Shown in pieces: positions 1 to 11,435 of a DNA stretch of 64,000 nt (positions within the stretch are counted from its first letter, which is position 1; each line of letters opens with the position of its first letter). The DNA comes from Parasponia andersonii (lineage: Eukaryota; Streptophyta; Magnoliopsida; Rosales; Cannabaceae). Location of the stretch: positions 875,498-939,497 of the forward strand of contig JXTB01000024.1 of NCBI GenBank assembly GCA_002914805.1, in the 5' to 3' direction. A model generated the notes under the pieces. It saw only the letters and a program-made list of their open reading frames with translations, had not been told where the DNA came from and ran no database searches. Made by a program: the position numbers and the translations under genes.

Positions 1-91
1 GTTGTATGGCTTTTGTGTTCGGGGATGGCGCGTTTGCGAGCTCCTCGCTCTCTTTTCCACGCTCAACCGTTTCCCACAGACGGCGCCAAAC
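1..91 (-). mobile_element. Gypsy (Tat/Ogre-like) internal edge with PBS
   Basis: Positions 73-88, read on the minus strand, give TGGCGCCGTCTGTGGG, the PBS-like motif found next to the 5' LTR of many plant Tat/Ogre-type gypsy elements. It directly abuts a TGTTGGAG boundary at 92. The element therefore runs leftwards on the minus strand, and its coding region lies outside the window. Positions 1-69 contain no recognisable domain. Lineage assignment rests on the PBS motif alone. Confidence 0.6.
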
Positions 92-980
92 TGTTGGAGC
101 GGTTTCTCACCAGTCATCCACGTGTCTTGAATTGCTGATGCTAGATTCTCCAACTGTTCACGTGTCCTTGCTGTCTCATATCCTTCTGAACTCCAAGCAA
201 GATCGGAGAGGCGGGGGTGGCCACCTGCAAAGACTCTCCGATGCTTAAGTCAGTGGTTTTTCTTTGCGTTTTGGTAGTTAGGAGAAAAGTATATCAGTTT
301 CAATATCTAACTCTTTTTTTTGTGTTTTCTGTTCTCACACTGTTTTTTTCTTTTTTAGTGTTTTTTGTGCGAACCTCCTTTCTCTGAATGCATAGCTTCC
401 ATATATGTAGTCCTCGGATAGTGAACAGCGTCCTTCTCTATCTTTGGAAAAGTAAATATATATTCATGAGTACCTTTCACTTCCAGATCTTTTTAAACCA
501 TCATGGGCCGAGATTTCTGTGACCTCTTTTGCGCTACCGCGGCCTGATTTTCGCCGCCTCCTATGGCTTCAATCTGTCAGGAGCGAGATTCGGGCACATC
601 GCCGTTCTGTCAGGACGGCTTGTCCCTGCGCGCGCACCTACCCAGAAACGCATTAAATGCTCTGTCCGGGTCTGGAACCGCGGGGCGGTTTTCCATTGCA
701 TCCAATCTGAAGACCCTTGGGGCTTCTGACCCCTACGACTGTTGAGGTGAGGGTCGCTGTTCCTAGACAGCAGACCCTTGGGGCTTCAGACCGCCAGCTG
801 TCGTGGTTTCGAGGTCTGACCGACTGAACCGTTTGGGATCAGTGGTGGATTCTGCCTTAAATTCGGAAGACCCATAGGCCGAAGGTGAGATCACGTGCGA
901 TCCGCGTGACCCCTCTCGTGGTTCAAGGTTCAGGAATGGGGACGATAAAATTCCATTAATAATATTGGTCCTAGTGATAA
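92..980 (-). mobile_element. 5' LTR of minus-strand gypsy element
   Basis: GC-richer block starting TGTTGG at 92 immediately after the inverted PBS, as expected for a 5' LTR on the minus strand. The 200-250 stretch, with the ACTCTCCGATGCTTAAGTCA motif, resembles sequence I know from Tat-type gypsy LTRs. The CTTGGGGCTTC motif recurs at about 716 and 777. The outer LTR end is not clear; it is placed near 980 where base composition falls back to AT-rich. Short open frames here have no recognisable protein similarity. Confidence 0.5.
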
Positions 981-2230
981 ATGCAGATTGGCCCTCTGAA
1001 TTAATATGTGAAAAATACAAAAATAAAATAGATTGTACTTATCTTATATAAGATGCCTTCACCAAACTCCCCTTTTTTGTATTTAATTTATCCTTCTTTT
1101 TTTTTTGGGAGGGGGGGAGGAGGATTTTTATTAAGAATCTGAACTACTAAACTGAAAACAATTAATCAGGAGGACCACCCCATGTATTTGCTTGCACGGG
1201 CAAAAACAGTTGGTAAATGGGGACAATTGTTTAGGATCACATGGTATGGTTGAAAAATCATATGATAAAAGGAAAAAGTAAAAAAAAAAAAAAAAAAATC
1301 AAAGTTGAGGAAATAGAGGTTTGGTTGGTTATATTGCTACATACATAGATTGTAACTGAAATGGCCTTCAGACCTTTCGAAGTTCAGTTATATTTGGGGT
1401 ATAAAAGTGCAAGAACATCTTGATGTTCTAAAATTAGTTCAAAATATATACATGTCCAAACATATGGAAAAAGCTTCATTCAAACATGACAAAGTTGATT
1501 TAAATATGAAAAATGACATGGTTGCTGAATGCATTGTTAAATGCAATCATGCATATATTTCATATTTCTTTCCATCATAATGATCAATGGACTTGCTGAG
1601 GGTTCTGCTTCAAAAAGCATATCTTTGCTAGTGGTTTTTTTTTTTAAATTCCCAAAGTATTAAACCTTATAAAACAAAAGGAAAATTAGAGAGTATTAGA
1701 GAACAAGAAAACAACATAGGAGATTGGGCACAAATACTAAACGTAGTTGTAGAACAAAACAACTAAAGAAGAAACTAAAATGAGGGGTGTTCACACATCT
1801 TGATACATGGACTGAAAAGTTATCTAACAAGGGTTTAGTTAGTTTATAATTTTTGTTTTAATTAAATGATTGACGAATATAAAGAAGGAAAAAAAAAAAT
1901 AGACATAAGATTTGCTTCCTCACCTATGAGTTGGGGATGTGTGACCAAATAACTTGGAAATCTGAGTCATTCGAACTGATCATCTACCAAACCAACCTAA
2001 GGAATTTAGATTCAATCGAACCGAATAATTCTCGATTCAGGTACAGTTTAAAGTTTTAAACCAAACCCAAATCGTAAAAAGAAATAAATAAATAAATAAT
2101 GGAATAACATTAAAAAAAACTTAACACGTTTTGTTTTAGAGAAAAAAAACCTCATAACATTCATTTATATCATATTAAACCATTAATTTAGGTTAATGTA
2201 CCTAATAGTACTCGGCCTACGAATACGATC
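981..2230. other. AT-rich intergenic stretch
   Basis: No gene, RNA or complete transposon is recognised. The stretch contains homopolymer runs (T near 1095, A near 1280 and 1890) and a short segment near 1990-2080 with AACCAAACC and CGAACCGAA words common in plant repeats. Confidence 0.5.
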
Positions 2231-2651
2231 AAGAGTAAATTCCATTTTTTATGATAATTTTTTTTAAAAATTGAAAAATTCTAGCTTGAAATTTTTTGAA
2301 AAATCTCGCATATAATTAGAAAAATACTACTGTTAAATGTATTTAAAATAAATATTATTTTTAATTAATTGATAAGATACTTGAGGTAATCGGTCAAGTT
2401 ACATTAAAAAGCTTAGCCCCTTTATCTCAAATAACTAAATTGATTACCCTGAGTACCCTAACTGGTTATGAAAAATATCAATTTTGAAGAAAAAGTGATA
2501 GATTTCTAAATATTTATTAAAGCTTTTATTTTTATAAAATCCTTTTCAAAAGTGATATTTTCTGAAATAATCCGGGATTTTTCATAACATTCGGCCTAAC
2601 CCAGATTTTTCAATTTCGGTATTTTGAGCATGGAATTTTGTATGAAGCCCC
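2231..2651. mobile_element. Fold-back element FB1, copy 1
   Basis: The two ends are imperfect inverted repeats: the left arm, with AAATTCCA then AAAATTGAAAAATTC, is mirrored by the right arm, with ATTTTTCAATTTCGG then TGGAATTTTG. The centre carries AGTTAC/GTAACT-type words around ACTTGAGGTAAT. The same arrangement recurs at 3681-4119 and 6631-6977. No coding capacity. Best described as a non-autonomous fold-back or long-TIR MITE; superfamily unknown. Confidence 0.65.
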
Positions 2652-2768
2652 AAAATTAAAGCTTGATATTATAGAGAAGATATTTTTACCCTTTAAACTT
2701 ATAAACATTAATAAAAAAAATTATTGAACGTAAAAATAGTTTAAATAATTGAAAGCACATGAAATGAT

Positions 2769-2820
2769 ATCTATATATATATATATATATATAGATATAT
2801 ATATATATATAGATATATTA
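2769..2820. repeat. (TA)n microsatellite
   Basis: Run of TA dinucleotides interrupted by AGA steps. Confidence 0.95.
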
Positions 2821-3340
2821 AAATGAAAAATAAAATTCTATTTTCTCTTTTTTTTTTTTTAAAAAAAAAGATAACTATTTTGAATAATTTTAATTTTTTT
2901 AGTTGCAATCAATATTTTTATAACTTACAATGAGAACAAAAAATAGAGAAAGACAAAAGAGGAAATCATATATATGGTTTTAAAATATTTTTTGAACTTT
3001 TGTCATTCTCTTTTATTTTGCATTTTATTTATTTCGAATATTTAAACTCTTTTAAGTTTCACTAACTCTTATTTTTTTATTTATGTATTATGAATTTAAA
3101 TAGTAAAAATGTCTTTGTTAACAATCTCAAGTTTCAATTTTGACAATAATTTTTTTACTATATTTTTTTATCTCCATACTATTTGATAGAAAAACACAAA
3201 TTAAAGATTTAATTTGATATAAATGAAAATTCATGGGTTTTTTCGGCCAAGTACTAAACGTTAGGATTTTTTCTTATCAACAACAACAACAATAGAAAAT
3301 GCAACATTTAGTTGGAAAAATGACATAAATAAGACTAATT

Positions 3341-3552
3341 TGGGCTAAAATGACCATTTTGTACACTTTTTTAAAAATAATATTTTTAGGAGTATTAAGA
3401 ATATATTGACATATGGTCAAAAAACTATGACCATGGAAAAGTAATAGGTAATAGTTTTTAGTTTTTTTTTTTCATGACCATAGGTACTTGAAAGTGACTC
3501 TTAAGAATATTATTTTTAAACCACAAAGATCATTTCGGCCTCGGTTAGCCCA
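3341..3552. mobile_element. Fold-back MITE FB2
   Basis: The left arm begins TGGGCTAAAATGACCATTTT and contains TAAAAATAATATTTTTAGGA. The right arm contains AATATTATTTTTAAACCAC and ends GGTTAGCCCA, the inverse of the left arm. The arms meet around 3440-3475 through ATGGTCA and TGACCAT. About 212 bp, no coding capacity, and no clear target duplication. Confidence 0.6.
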
Positions 3553-3680
3553 TCTCATTTTCTTCATTTAGTTGTCTAAAGGCTTAGGGCTTATAAGCAA
3601 AATGACCAAAATTTTGGCTATCTCATGTTTTTTTTTTTTTTTAAAAAATGATTATTGCAAAACAACCGCATTATATAAAG

Positions 3681-4119
3681 AGCTATTTACAAAATTCCAG
3701 GCCTAAGGTACCAAAAATTGAAAAATCCCGGATTGACTGATTTTTTTGAAAAAGCCCAGATTTATTTAGAAAGATATCACTTTTTAAAAGTATTATTAGG
3801 AAAATAACACTTCTCAAAATATTTAAAACAATATCATTATTTTTTTCTTTAGATTTGGTCTTTTTCAATGGTACTTGAAGTAACCAATTAAGTTACTTAG
3901 AGTAACCAATCCAATTATTTGAAGTAACTGTTCAAGTTATCTTAAGTAACTCGACAAATCACCTTAAGTATCTCATCAATTAATAAAAAATGGTACTTTT
4001 TTAAATACTTTTAAAAGTGGTATTTCTATAATTAAATCTGAGATTTTTCAGAATAATTTCAAATTCTGAGATTTTTCAATTTGTTTTGAAAAAATACCAT
4101 AAAAAATCAAATTTCCTCT
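3681..4119. mobile_element. Fold-back element FB1, copy 2
   Basis: The clearest FB1 copy. The left arm AAAAATTGAAAAATCCCGG, then CCCAGATTTATTTAGAAA, is inverted on the right as TTCTATAATTAAATCTGAG, then GAGATTTTTCAATTTG. Between the arms (about 3868-3980) are repeated, partly palindromic AGTAAC/GTTACT words. The tip matches the right tip of copy 1 in reverse orientation (ACAAAATTCCA), confirming a mobile family. Confidence 0.7.
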
Positions 4120-4654
4120 TATATAAATATTAAATATCATATATACTCAAGTCAATATGAATATTGATGTACATTAGTATAAAAATGATATAGTAATATA
4201 TTTATGACATATATGCAAAATTATAATGAAAAGAATTGTAAAGGCAAAGAATTTGGAGAGGAGTGAGAAGGAATAAATAATTGAATCATCTATTCTCAAC
4301 TTAACTAGCAATATGAAGTACTTTTTCCAATTTGTGCTCCAGATAAGTAGGTAAATAGATGAATAGATGGGAAAGATTTAATCTAACTTCCATTGTTTGT
4401 ATTGTCCATTAGTTAATAGTGTCCATTAGTTAATAGTGTAAGAAATTATAACATATGTCACAAAATTGAAAAAACCCAAACCCAGGCTAACCTAGACAAA
4501 ACCTAAAAACCAAATTTAAGCTATCCATAAACATGTTTGGTATGTTCTTGATTCCTATATCTTCTACCAACTGAAATTCAAAAAATTGAAAATCAATCTT
4601 ATCCCTACATATGACATTGATGTAAATATGTACAGTTATTTTTTCGAAAAAGAT

Positions 4655-4850
4655 TAATTACCTTTTTATATTTTGTATTTTGACCATTTATTCAATATAT
4701 ACCTTTAATTTTGATTAATATTAATATTGACCTTTAAATTTAAAATTAGTAACATATTCATACTCTTAACGTTCAAACCCTTATTTTGACAATAAGTTTA
4801 CTTAATTACTCTTGAAATATATTTTTTTTAAAATAGTTTTAAATTGAAAA
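4655..4850. repeat. Half copy of fold-back family FB3
   Basis: This segment resembles the left arm of the complete fold-back at 28485-28850: shared words include TTTTGACCATTTATTCAAT, ATTGACCTTTAAATTTAAA and a following GTAAC step. The matching right arm is not seen, so this is probably a truncated copy. Confidence 0.45.
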
Positions 4851-5081
4851 ACTGAAAAAAAATTACCAAATATTTAATTATTCTAAAAATAATTTTAGAA
4901 AAAAAGGTCCTTTTTTCACTCTGTCAATCAAGATTTCTTCCCTATTGCTTCATCTTTTTCTCCTTTTCCTCTCACTCTATTAAGTTCCTCAAATATCTTA
5001 TTCTTCAATGTGAAAAAATGTGTAAATTACTGATATATCTCTCTCATTCCCTGTCAAGAATCTTTTATCATCGGTCAGATC

Positions 5082-5698
5082 TGTTGATGTATATGAACAT
5101 GTGCAAATAAATATAAATATATCTGTGTGAACATATGTGAACATATATGCAAAAACATGTGAACGTATACATGTGAATACATATAAACAGATATGAACAT
5201 ACATATGCAAATACTTAAATCGTGTACAAACTGCTTGGAGGTTGGTGAAAGATTAGTGAGACCAGCCTATAAATAGAGGTTTCACATCATTCTCTTTATT
5301 GTAAAAATTAGAAGCATTTCAAGTTTTCTCTTCTAACTATATCCTTTTATTTCTCTTTATATTTCCTTTCAAAGAAAGCATAGTTTCTTTATGAAAGATG
5401 AGATTTCAAAAAGTGGCGATCTAAAGTATAAATGAGAGAATACTTGTGAGAAAGTGATTAGGTGTATTAGGGTCATTATGTAGAAAAGAGAGAAATCTAT
5501 GTTATTATAGAAACTTTTTATATAATGAAATTCTTTTTTGAAAGATAGTGATTTTCCCCCTGATTTGAGAGTTTTCTACTTAAATTATTGTATTGTGAGA
5601 TTAGTTTCTATTCCCTATTATTATCTCTCTATTATTCTGATATTTCTTTGAAGTGAAATCCTAAGAGTGACGAATTTAGGTTAGTTAGATTTCTAACA
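5082..5698 (+). mobile_element. 5' LTR of truncated copia element F
   Basis: The block starts TGTTGATG and ends CTAACA, directly followed by a tRNA-iMet-type PBS, as expected for a copia 5' LTR. A TATA box (CCTATAAATAGAG) lies at 5266-5278. The first 130 bp hold short degenerate repeats around the word GAACATATGTGAACATAT. The left boundary is less certain than the right one, which is fixed by the PBS. No 3' LTR of this element was found. Confidence 0.6.
5266..5278 (+). promoter_or_regulatory. TATA box in copia F LTR
   Basis: The CCTATAAATAGAG motif lies inside the LTR about 430 bp before the PBS, a typical position for the retrotransposon promoter. Confidence 0.55.
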
Positions 5699-5715
5699 AG
5701 TGGTATTAGAGTAGA
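5699..5715 (+). other. Copia F primer-binding site
   Basis: AGTGGTATTAGAGTAGA directly follows the LTR end CTAACA. It resembles the plant copia PBS TGGTATCAGAGC, complementary to initiator methionine tRNA, with point changes. Confidence 0.7.
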
Positions 5716-5880
5716 TTTCTTCAGTGCATTAGGACTTAGTGTTAGTCTAAAAAAGTCTGCGTAAAGAGGCTGTGTTTAAATGGGAGCATTTGGACCCTTT
5801 AATCTTTCTCAGGAATTCACTTAGCGATTTTTCAAGCTAAAAGTGCAAAGTGAGATATCAGGCAATAAGATTTCAATTCT

Positions 5881-6090
5881 AATTATGTTGATGTAGAGAA
5901 ATTTGATGGGAATATCAATTTTGGCTTGTGGTAAATACAAGTCGAGGATTTATTAATTCAATCTGGATTGCACAAGGTTTTGAAAGATAGAAAGACTTAC
6001 AAGGGCAAAGATTATGAAAAATCCAGTACGAGTAATGAAGACTTTGATGATTGGATGATAGGTATAAGTGTCCAAATCCTTTTTTTTTTT
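5881..6090 (+). pseudogene. Copia F gag fragment (N-terminal part)
   Basis: The translation from 5881 reads as the beginning of a copia gag: a VEKFDG motif, then INFGLW, one stop (TAA where Gln is usual), QVEDLLIQSGLHKVL and an acidic DFDDWM segment. This is the typical start of the UBN2/gag family, about 70 residues instead of several hundred. Similarity ends near 6090 at a long T run, where unrelated AT-rich DNA begins. The rest of gag and all of pol are missing. It lies about 180 bp downstream of the PBS, as expected. Confidence 0.7.
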
Positions 6091-6630
6091 TTTTTTAAAA
6101 ATATCATTTAAGAGGATGGGCAACTATGTCCAAGCCCAGCCCAAACCCCAACCCTTTTGACCGTGGGCCATAGATCCCTACCTACAGCCTTGCAATGGAT
6201 TGTCGTTTGAATATTCTAGACATGGCCTCGGGTACAGTCTAAGAGAAATTTGCATCCGTTTTTGCCTTATATTTCATAAATACATATTTTATTTTAGAAA
6301 TACCTACTTTTTATATATTTTTATAATATAAAATATTTAAAGTATACATTTACGTATGATATACATTTAAAGTGTAAAGTTAAACCTATGGTATGCATTT
6401 TAAATTCTATACTATTTTTATTTATAATTTTTATTCATAAAATATATACTATTTTTCATATATAAATACTTTGTGGCATACACTTTTCTAAAACAGTATA
6501 AAAGTGGGTAATTAGTGAATAAAAAAATGGCTATCTATGAGAATATGATTGAGAAAATGGGTATTTGTGTACTTTTCTAATAATCTCAAGAAATCAATCT
6601 TATGTATTTTGACCACAGTCAATACAAAAT
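6091..6630. other. AT-rich intergenic stretch
   Basis: No gene or known element is recognised. The stretch begins with a T16-type run near 6080 that marks the break of copia F, then has repeated ATATATTTTATAA-type words. Confidence 0.45.
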
Positions 6631-6977
6631 GAGGAAATTTAATTTTATATGATAAATTTCAAACAAAATTGAAAAATTTTGAGTTTTGAAATTGCTTAAA
6701 AAATTTTCAGATTTATTTAGAAAAATACATTTTTTATTAGTTGATGAAATACTTGAGGTAACTTGACCAGTTATCTCAAGTAACCATAGTACCACTGAAA
6801 AATATTAATTTTGAAGAAAAAAATTATATTTTATAAATAAATTTTGAAAGTATTATATTTTAGAAAACTTTTAAAAAGTGATATTTATCCAAATTAATAT
6901 AGGATGTTTTTAAAATCAGCCCATCCATGGTTTTTCAATGTTTCCGTCTTTGGGGCCAGATTTTTGTAGAAAGCCCA
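6631..6977. mobile_element. Fold-back element FB1, copy 3
   Basis: The left tip GAGGAAATTTAATTTTATAT matches, inverted, the right tip of copy 2. The left arm AAAATTGAAAAATTTT and CAGATTTATTTAGAAAAAT, the central ACTTGAGGTAACT words and the right arm with TTTTTCAATGTTTCC are the same as in the other copies. No coding capacity. Confidence 0.65.
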
Positions 6978-7149
6978 TACAAAATCACTACATTGGCCCA
7001 CAAACATTTTTCGTTTTTGTTTTTTTGGGTGTGACCATCATCCATTCCATAGTTGGAGTTGTTCAAAAAGCGGGACGAAATCTTTATAGTTGGACTTGAC
7101 TTGTATATAACAAGGTTTAGTAAAATACCATATTTAAGAAACATGAATC

Positions 7150-7640
7150 AAAACTACAAATGTTTTACATATTGTTGACTGCAATGCTCCTAATCTTGTC
7201 TTTTGAAATTGAATTGGGTGTAAAGCTAGCACTTTGGCCCAGATCAAGAGTGGCTGCCGTTCTTGTGCTTTACAGAGAGAAAGAAAGTGGCCCAAAAAGA
7301 CTCCCGATTTGTGTCTGGGCACTGCTCACGAGTTGCACATCCCAGCTTCTTGCTTTGCGTCTGGGCACATTACCTAATTTAACTCTTCTCCTTGGAAGAA
7401 CTTCTTGCTCTGCGTCTGGGCACTGCCCACGAGCTGCGCATCCCGGCGTGCATTTTTTGGGTGGTTGCTGCTGCAGAATAAAGTATTTGAAGCACAAAAA
7501 TTCAGCTGCCCGCCAGTTGTTCGATGAAATGCTTCAGTGAAAGCTCAGCTATTTTTACCTCCTATTTTGCTTTCTGTCATTGATTTCTCAATCCTTTTTG
7601 ATGTTATTATTTGCCCGCTTTGTTGTTGGCTAGTGTAGAT
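7150..7640. other. GC-richer unrecognised segment with duplicated block
   Basis: Composition is clearly richer in GC than the surroundings. A block of about 33 bp containing GTCTGGGCACTGC and CACGAG occurs at 7311-7343 and again at 7411-7443, with a third partial copy (TTGCGTCTGGGCAC) near 7355. One plus-strand frame is open from 7160 to 7540 and ends in AARQLFDEM, which looks like a PPR motif, but nothing else supports a PPR gene. It could be a captured gene fragment or an unknown repeat. Confidence 0.3.
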
Positions 7641-9357
7641 TGTTATGGCCGTTCGGTTACGGGGTTTATGCCTTTTAAAAACTTACAAGTATATTTTGGA
7701 TATTTATTAAATTAATAAAATAATATTTTTTATTTGAATTTGTGTATAATTTGTATGTTTTTAAATATTTGAAAATTCTTAATTTATTTATATTATCACA
7801 AATTTAGTATATAAGTGTTATATATATGAAAATTAAATTTTTAGATAATAAAATAAATATAATTCATAATAATTAATTAAAGTTTGGGATCTTTAATTAA
7901 ATGTTATTAGTACGGTTTATTAACATTGAGAATGTAATAGTCTTATCCGAACTATTGATGTGTTGACCTCATAATAGAAGTACTTTATATAATTCGATCA
8001 TAAAGGACTAGACTATATATGATTTGAATCTCACATAAATTTTATTAACTGTTGAGAGTTCAAATAATGTCATTAGATACTCATATGTAGATCAATCTTA
8101 ATCCTGAGTAGAGACTCATATTTATAACATTATGTTCTTTAATATATTTGTTAAATATTTGTTTTTAAACAGATCAAAATATTTGTATCTTGGGAACATG
8201 ATGAGGTGAATTGTTAGGATGTAACTTACAGATGTGAAATCTATTTCTTCCATCAGGAAGTTAGAAAAATGATTCCCTTGTGTATTGATTCAGGACTTGA
8301 ACAGTTTGAATACTCAATTTATAATAGATATATAAATTAATTGTTCATTAGAGAATCATTGGTATATAAGGATAAATAAGTAATTGGAAAGATAAACGAA
8401 ATATAATCTAGCTCAAATTATGAATTATCTATGGAGGATTGAACCACATGTAATGATTAAATTCATGGACTACTAGTAGTCTTCTGAGTAAATTAATTAT
8501 GTAATTTCAAGAGTGAAATTATAGATTTTTAGTGGAGTAATACTAAAATTAATAAATTAGATAAATTAATTAAAGAGTTTAATCAATTGTCATAATTTAT
8601 TAGAGCTTGAATTACAGGTCCATAGGTACCTAATTCCACTTCTTACAAATACTGTACTAGATGTTACATTATTTCTATTATTGCACACTTTGTCTAGATA
8701 AATAGTTTATCTATATGTAATTAATAATTGTTATGAATTAATTAATTTAAATTTATGGAGGAATACGTTTCCTAATTTGTTTAAAATTTGAAATTAAAAA
8801 TATCTCATTATAAGATAATTAGATAAATAGAAATTAAGACACTGACGAAAGTTTATTTTTATTTAGATATATATATATATATATAATAATTAGATTAGTT
8901 GATTTAAACATATATATTAATTAGTTTATTAAATAGTTTAATAAATAAATATTTATATATAAAGGAAACCCTAGCACAAAATACAGATGAGAATACATAT
9001 TATTTTCGACAGAGCTTTCATAACCTAGAGAGTCTTCATATTCTCTGTAGAACAAACTCTTGCAATCTCTTGTATTGAGATTATTGAAAGGGACTAAAGT
9101 GCAATTTTTAAGAAATTATACTCAATGTCCACACGTTCATCTAGTTGTGCTTGAGGCTTAGATTGGAAGACTGTGATTTAGAAGACAGAAAAGCTAGAAT
9201 CCGCTGATAGGCTACAAGAGGTATTAGATCTATTCTCTTTGTATGTTTCTATTTACTATAAATTAATACTACGTACTCATATAATCAATTATTTTGAGAA
9301 AAGTTTTAAAGGTTCTTGGGCCAATCTTCTATTGCGAAAATCGTTTTAAAACCAACA
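7641..9357 (+). repeat. Copia A 5' LTR
   Basis: Starts TGTTATGG and ends ACCAACA just before the PBS. It aligns over its whole length with the block at 15811-17468 (shared words include GGGTTTATGCC, AAAGTTTGGGATCTTTAATT and GAGAGTCTTCATATTCTCT). About 15 bases, TGGCCGTTCGGTTAC, near the start are absent from the 3' LTR. A TATA-like TATATATAAAGG lies near 8954. Confidence 0.88.
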
Positions 9358-9359
9358 AT

Positions 9360-9373
9360 TGGTACCAGAGCGG
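9360..9373 (+). other. Copia A primer-binding site
   Basis: TGGTACCAGAGCGG starts two bases after the LTR end and matches the initiator-methionine-tRNA type PBS (TGGTATCAGAGC) with one difference. Confidence 0.85.
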
Positions 9374-10832
9374 TCGTATGAGTATATAGTATTAGTGAAT
9401 ATTGCATTATTTTTTATATGTATTTAATAATGAATAGATGAGTTATCATATGATGGATGTATGGTTGATATTTAGCCGTTAATTATATAGTTTTTTAATT
9501 TTTTCTAATTTATTTTGATTATATCAAAACACGTAAACGTTAATTTTGGGATATAAACTTTGTTGTATTTTTTTTTCTTTGTACTGTACGAAGAAGATGG
9601 TAGAGATATTTTCGCTTGANTGTATAATTTATATTTTTTAAAAAATGAGCCCAAACCTAGGCCCAAATGATTATTTGATAATTATATGGGCTAGACCAGT
9701 TTTGTAAAGTATTTATAGAAATATCATCTTTTACAAATTTGATTTGTAAAAATACCAAAAGAAGAAAGGATGCCCAAGAAGGCCAGCGGATAGTTTTTAT
9801 GCCTATGCGCCTTTGATTCTTTATAATTTTATTATTTTATTGGATTGTAATTTCCTAAGAGAATTGGCCAAATATCATTATTTTTTATTTTATTGTTATA
9901 TTATATATGATATGTATAACATGACCATGCATTATAACATATAATTAATTATACCCACTCATAGTCATTTATGAATGTCATGTATACATGTTATATTCAT
10001 CCTAAAATGATTTAGTTAAAATATGACTAATTTAATTAGATTAAATAATTAAATAGGAATAAAAAAATTGAATAATGTGATTTAAGTTTAATAATTAAAT
10101 TTTAGTAATATCAGACTGATGTAATTTAGGTTATTCTTATTAATTATATTTATTAGCTTAGCCAAATTATTTCTATAATAATAAATTTAGATTTTTAGAA
10201 ATCTAGTAATTTATTTAGGACCAATGAGATTGGACTAAAAGTTTGACCTAGAAAATTATTAGATATAATAACTAAGTTAAATAAAATATTAAATGTTTAT
10301 TAGTAAAAATAGATAAGATTTTCAAATAATAATTGGGAGACAGGTATATGACAATATATCCCACGGTCTCTATTATTAATTAAGCATCATGAGATTTAAT
10401 TAGCGCCTAGAGACACTTAGATTTAGTCCTCCCTATGGAGGGTATCCTTTTAAATTAATAAAAAACCTTAATTTCCAAGGGATAGAATTTTATAATGTAT
10501 TTCAAAGTTGACCTACCCTACGATGACAATTTTGAGTTAAGTTGCTAAAATCTTAAATAATTGGTCATGGAATGGTAGTTAATAAATAAAAGAAAATATG
10601 AGATATTTTGATGTTTTATTTATTAATTGAGAATATCTTAATTCAATTTATAATCATGTGACCTATCCTACGACGACACTTAATTAGAGAAAATTGAATT
10701 ACTGTGGAATCAGTAATTAAGTTTTTGTGTTTACTTACTTGCATCATGCATTACATTTAGTATTTCGAATTCTTTGTGATATTTATTTTCAATTATGCTG
10801 AATGTTATTTTATTTATTTAATTTCAGCAAAT
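9374..10832 (+). other. Copia A long AT-rich leader
   Basis: About 1.46 kb separates the PBS from the first gag codon, with no coding capacity. The word TGACCTACCCTACGATGAC at about 10510 recurs as TGACCTATCCTACGACGAC near 10661. A pyrimidine tract and AG (TTTAATTTCAG) lie 7 bp upstream of the gag ATG and could be an old 3' splice site. A single N at 9620 may hide a missing segment. Confidence 0.5.
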
Positions 10833-11345
10833 ATGTCAACCTCGAATCCTATTATCGTTTTATTCGCAAATGAAAATTTAACATAAGATAATTTTATCAA
10901 GTAGAAAAGTAAAATGAATATCATACTTATTAGTGAACAATTTGTGCTCATAGAGGAATGTCATCCACAACCCGCTGCTAATGCTACTCGTGTTGTACAA
11001 GAAAGCTATGAAAAGTGTAATATGAAAGATAAGAAGAAAGGTAAATATGATTTACGTATTCTAGAAGCTTATTTAGTAGAAGAAGATTTATTTTATATAT
11101 CTCTTTGGATAGTTGATTTAGGAGCCATTAATAATGTTTGTTCTTCTTTTCTGATACTTAGTTCTTCAAGGGAGCTTATCGATGGGGAATTCACGATGAG
11201 AGTGGGCAATAGAGCCAAAGTTTCGATAAAAGTAGTGGAAGTCGTCTATTTTCATTTTAGGAATAAATTTTTATTATTAAACAATATTTATTTTATTCCT
11301 GGATTTCGTAGGAATTTAATTTCTATTTCAAGACTATTTGAATAA
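10833..11345 (+). pseudogene. Copia A gag-protease, internally deleted
   Basis: Gag begins at ATG 10833, just after the AG-ending leader, and reads as a copia gag N-terminus (about 60 recognisable residues, including LIEECHPQ and ATRVVQESYEK) with stops at Trp-like positions. It then passes straight into the protease region, WIVDLGA at about 11107, where copia proteases normally have D-S/T-G-A, so the catalytic triad is changed. The gag C-terminus with its zinc knuckle is missing, a deletion of several hundred bases. The protease frame ends at 11345 after a normal-looking FIPGFRRNLISISRL segment. Confidence 0.8.
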
Positions 11346-11435
11346 ATATTTGGTGCTTCTTTTCTTAATAATGAGATTATTATTTTTAGAAATAGTTTAA
11401 ATATTTTTTCTAGAAAAATAGAGAATGGACTTTAC

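Noticed and set aside
4998..5210. Short frame with repeated Thr/His/Tyr on the minus strand
   Set aside because: Translation of the degenerate GAACATATGTG repeats at the start of the copia F LTR.
7160..7540. A host PPR gene
   Set aside because: Only one PPR-like peptide is present at the very end of a frame that otherwise consists of a repeated GC-rich word; no second PPR helix is seen.
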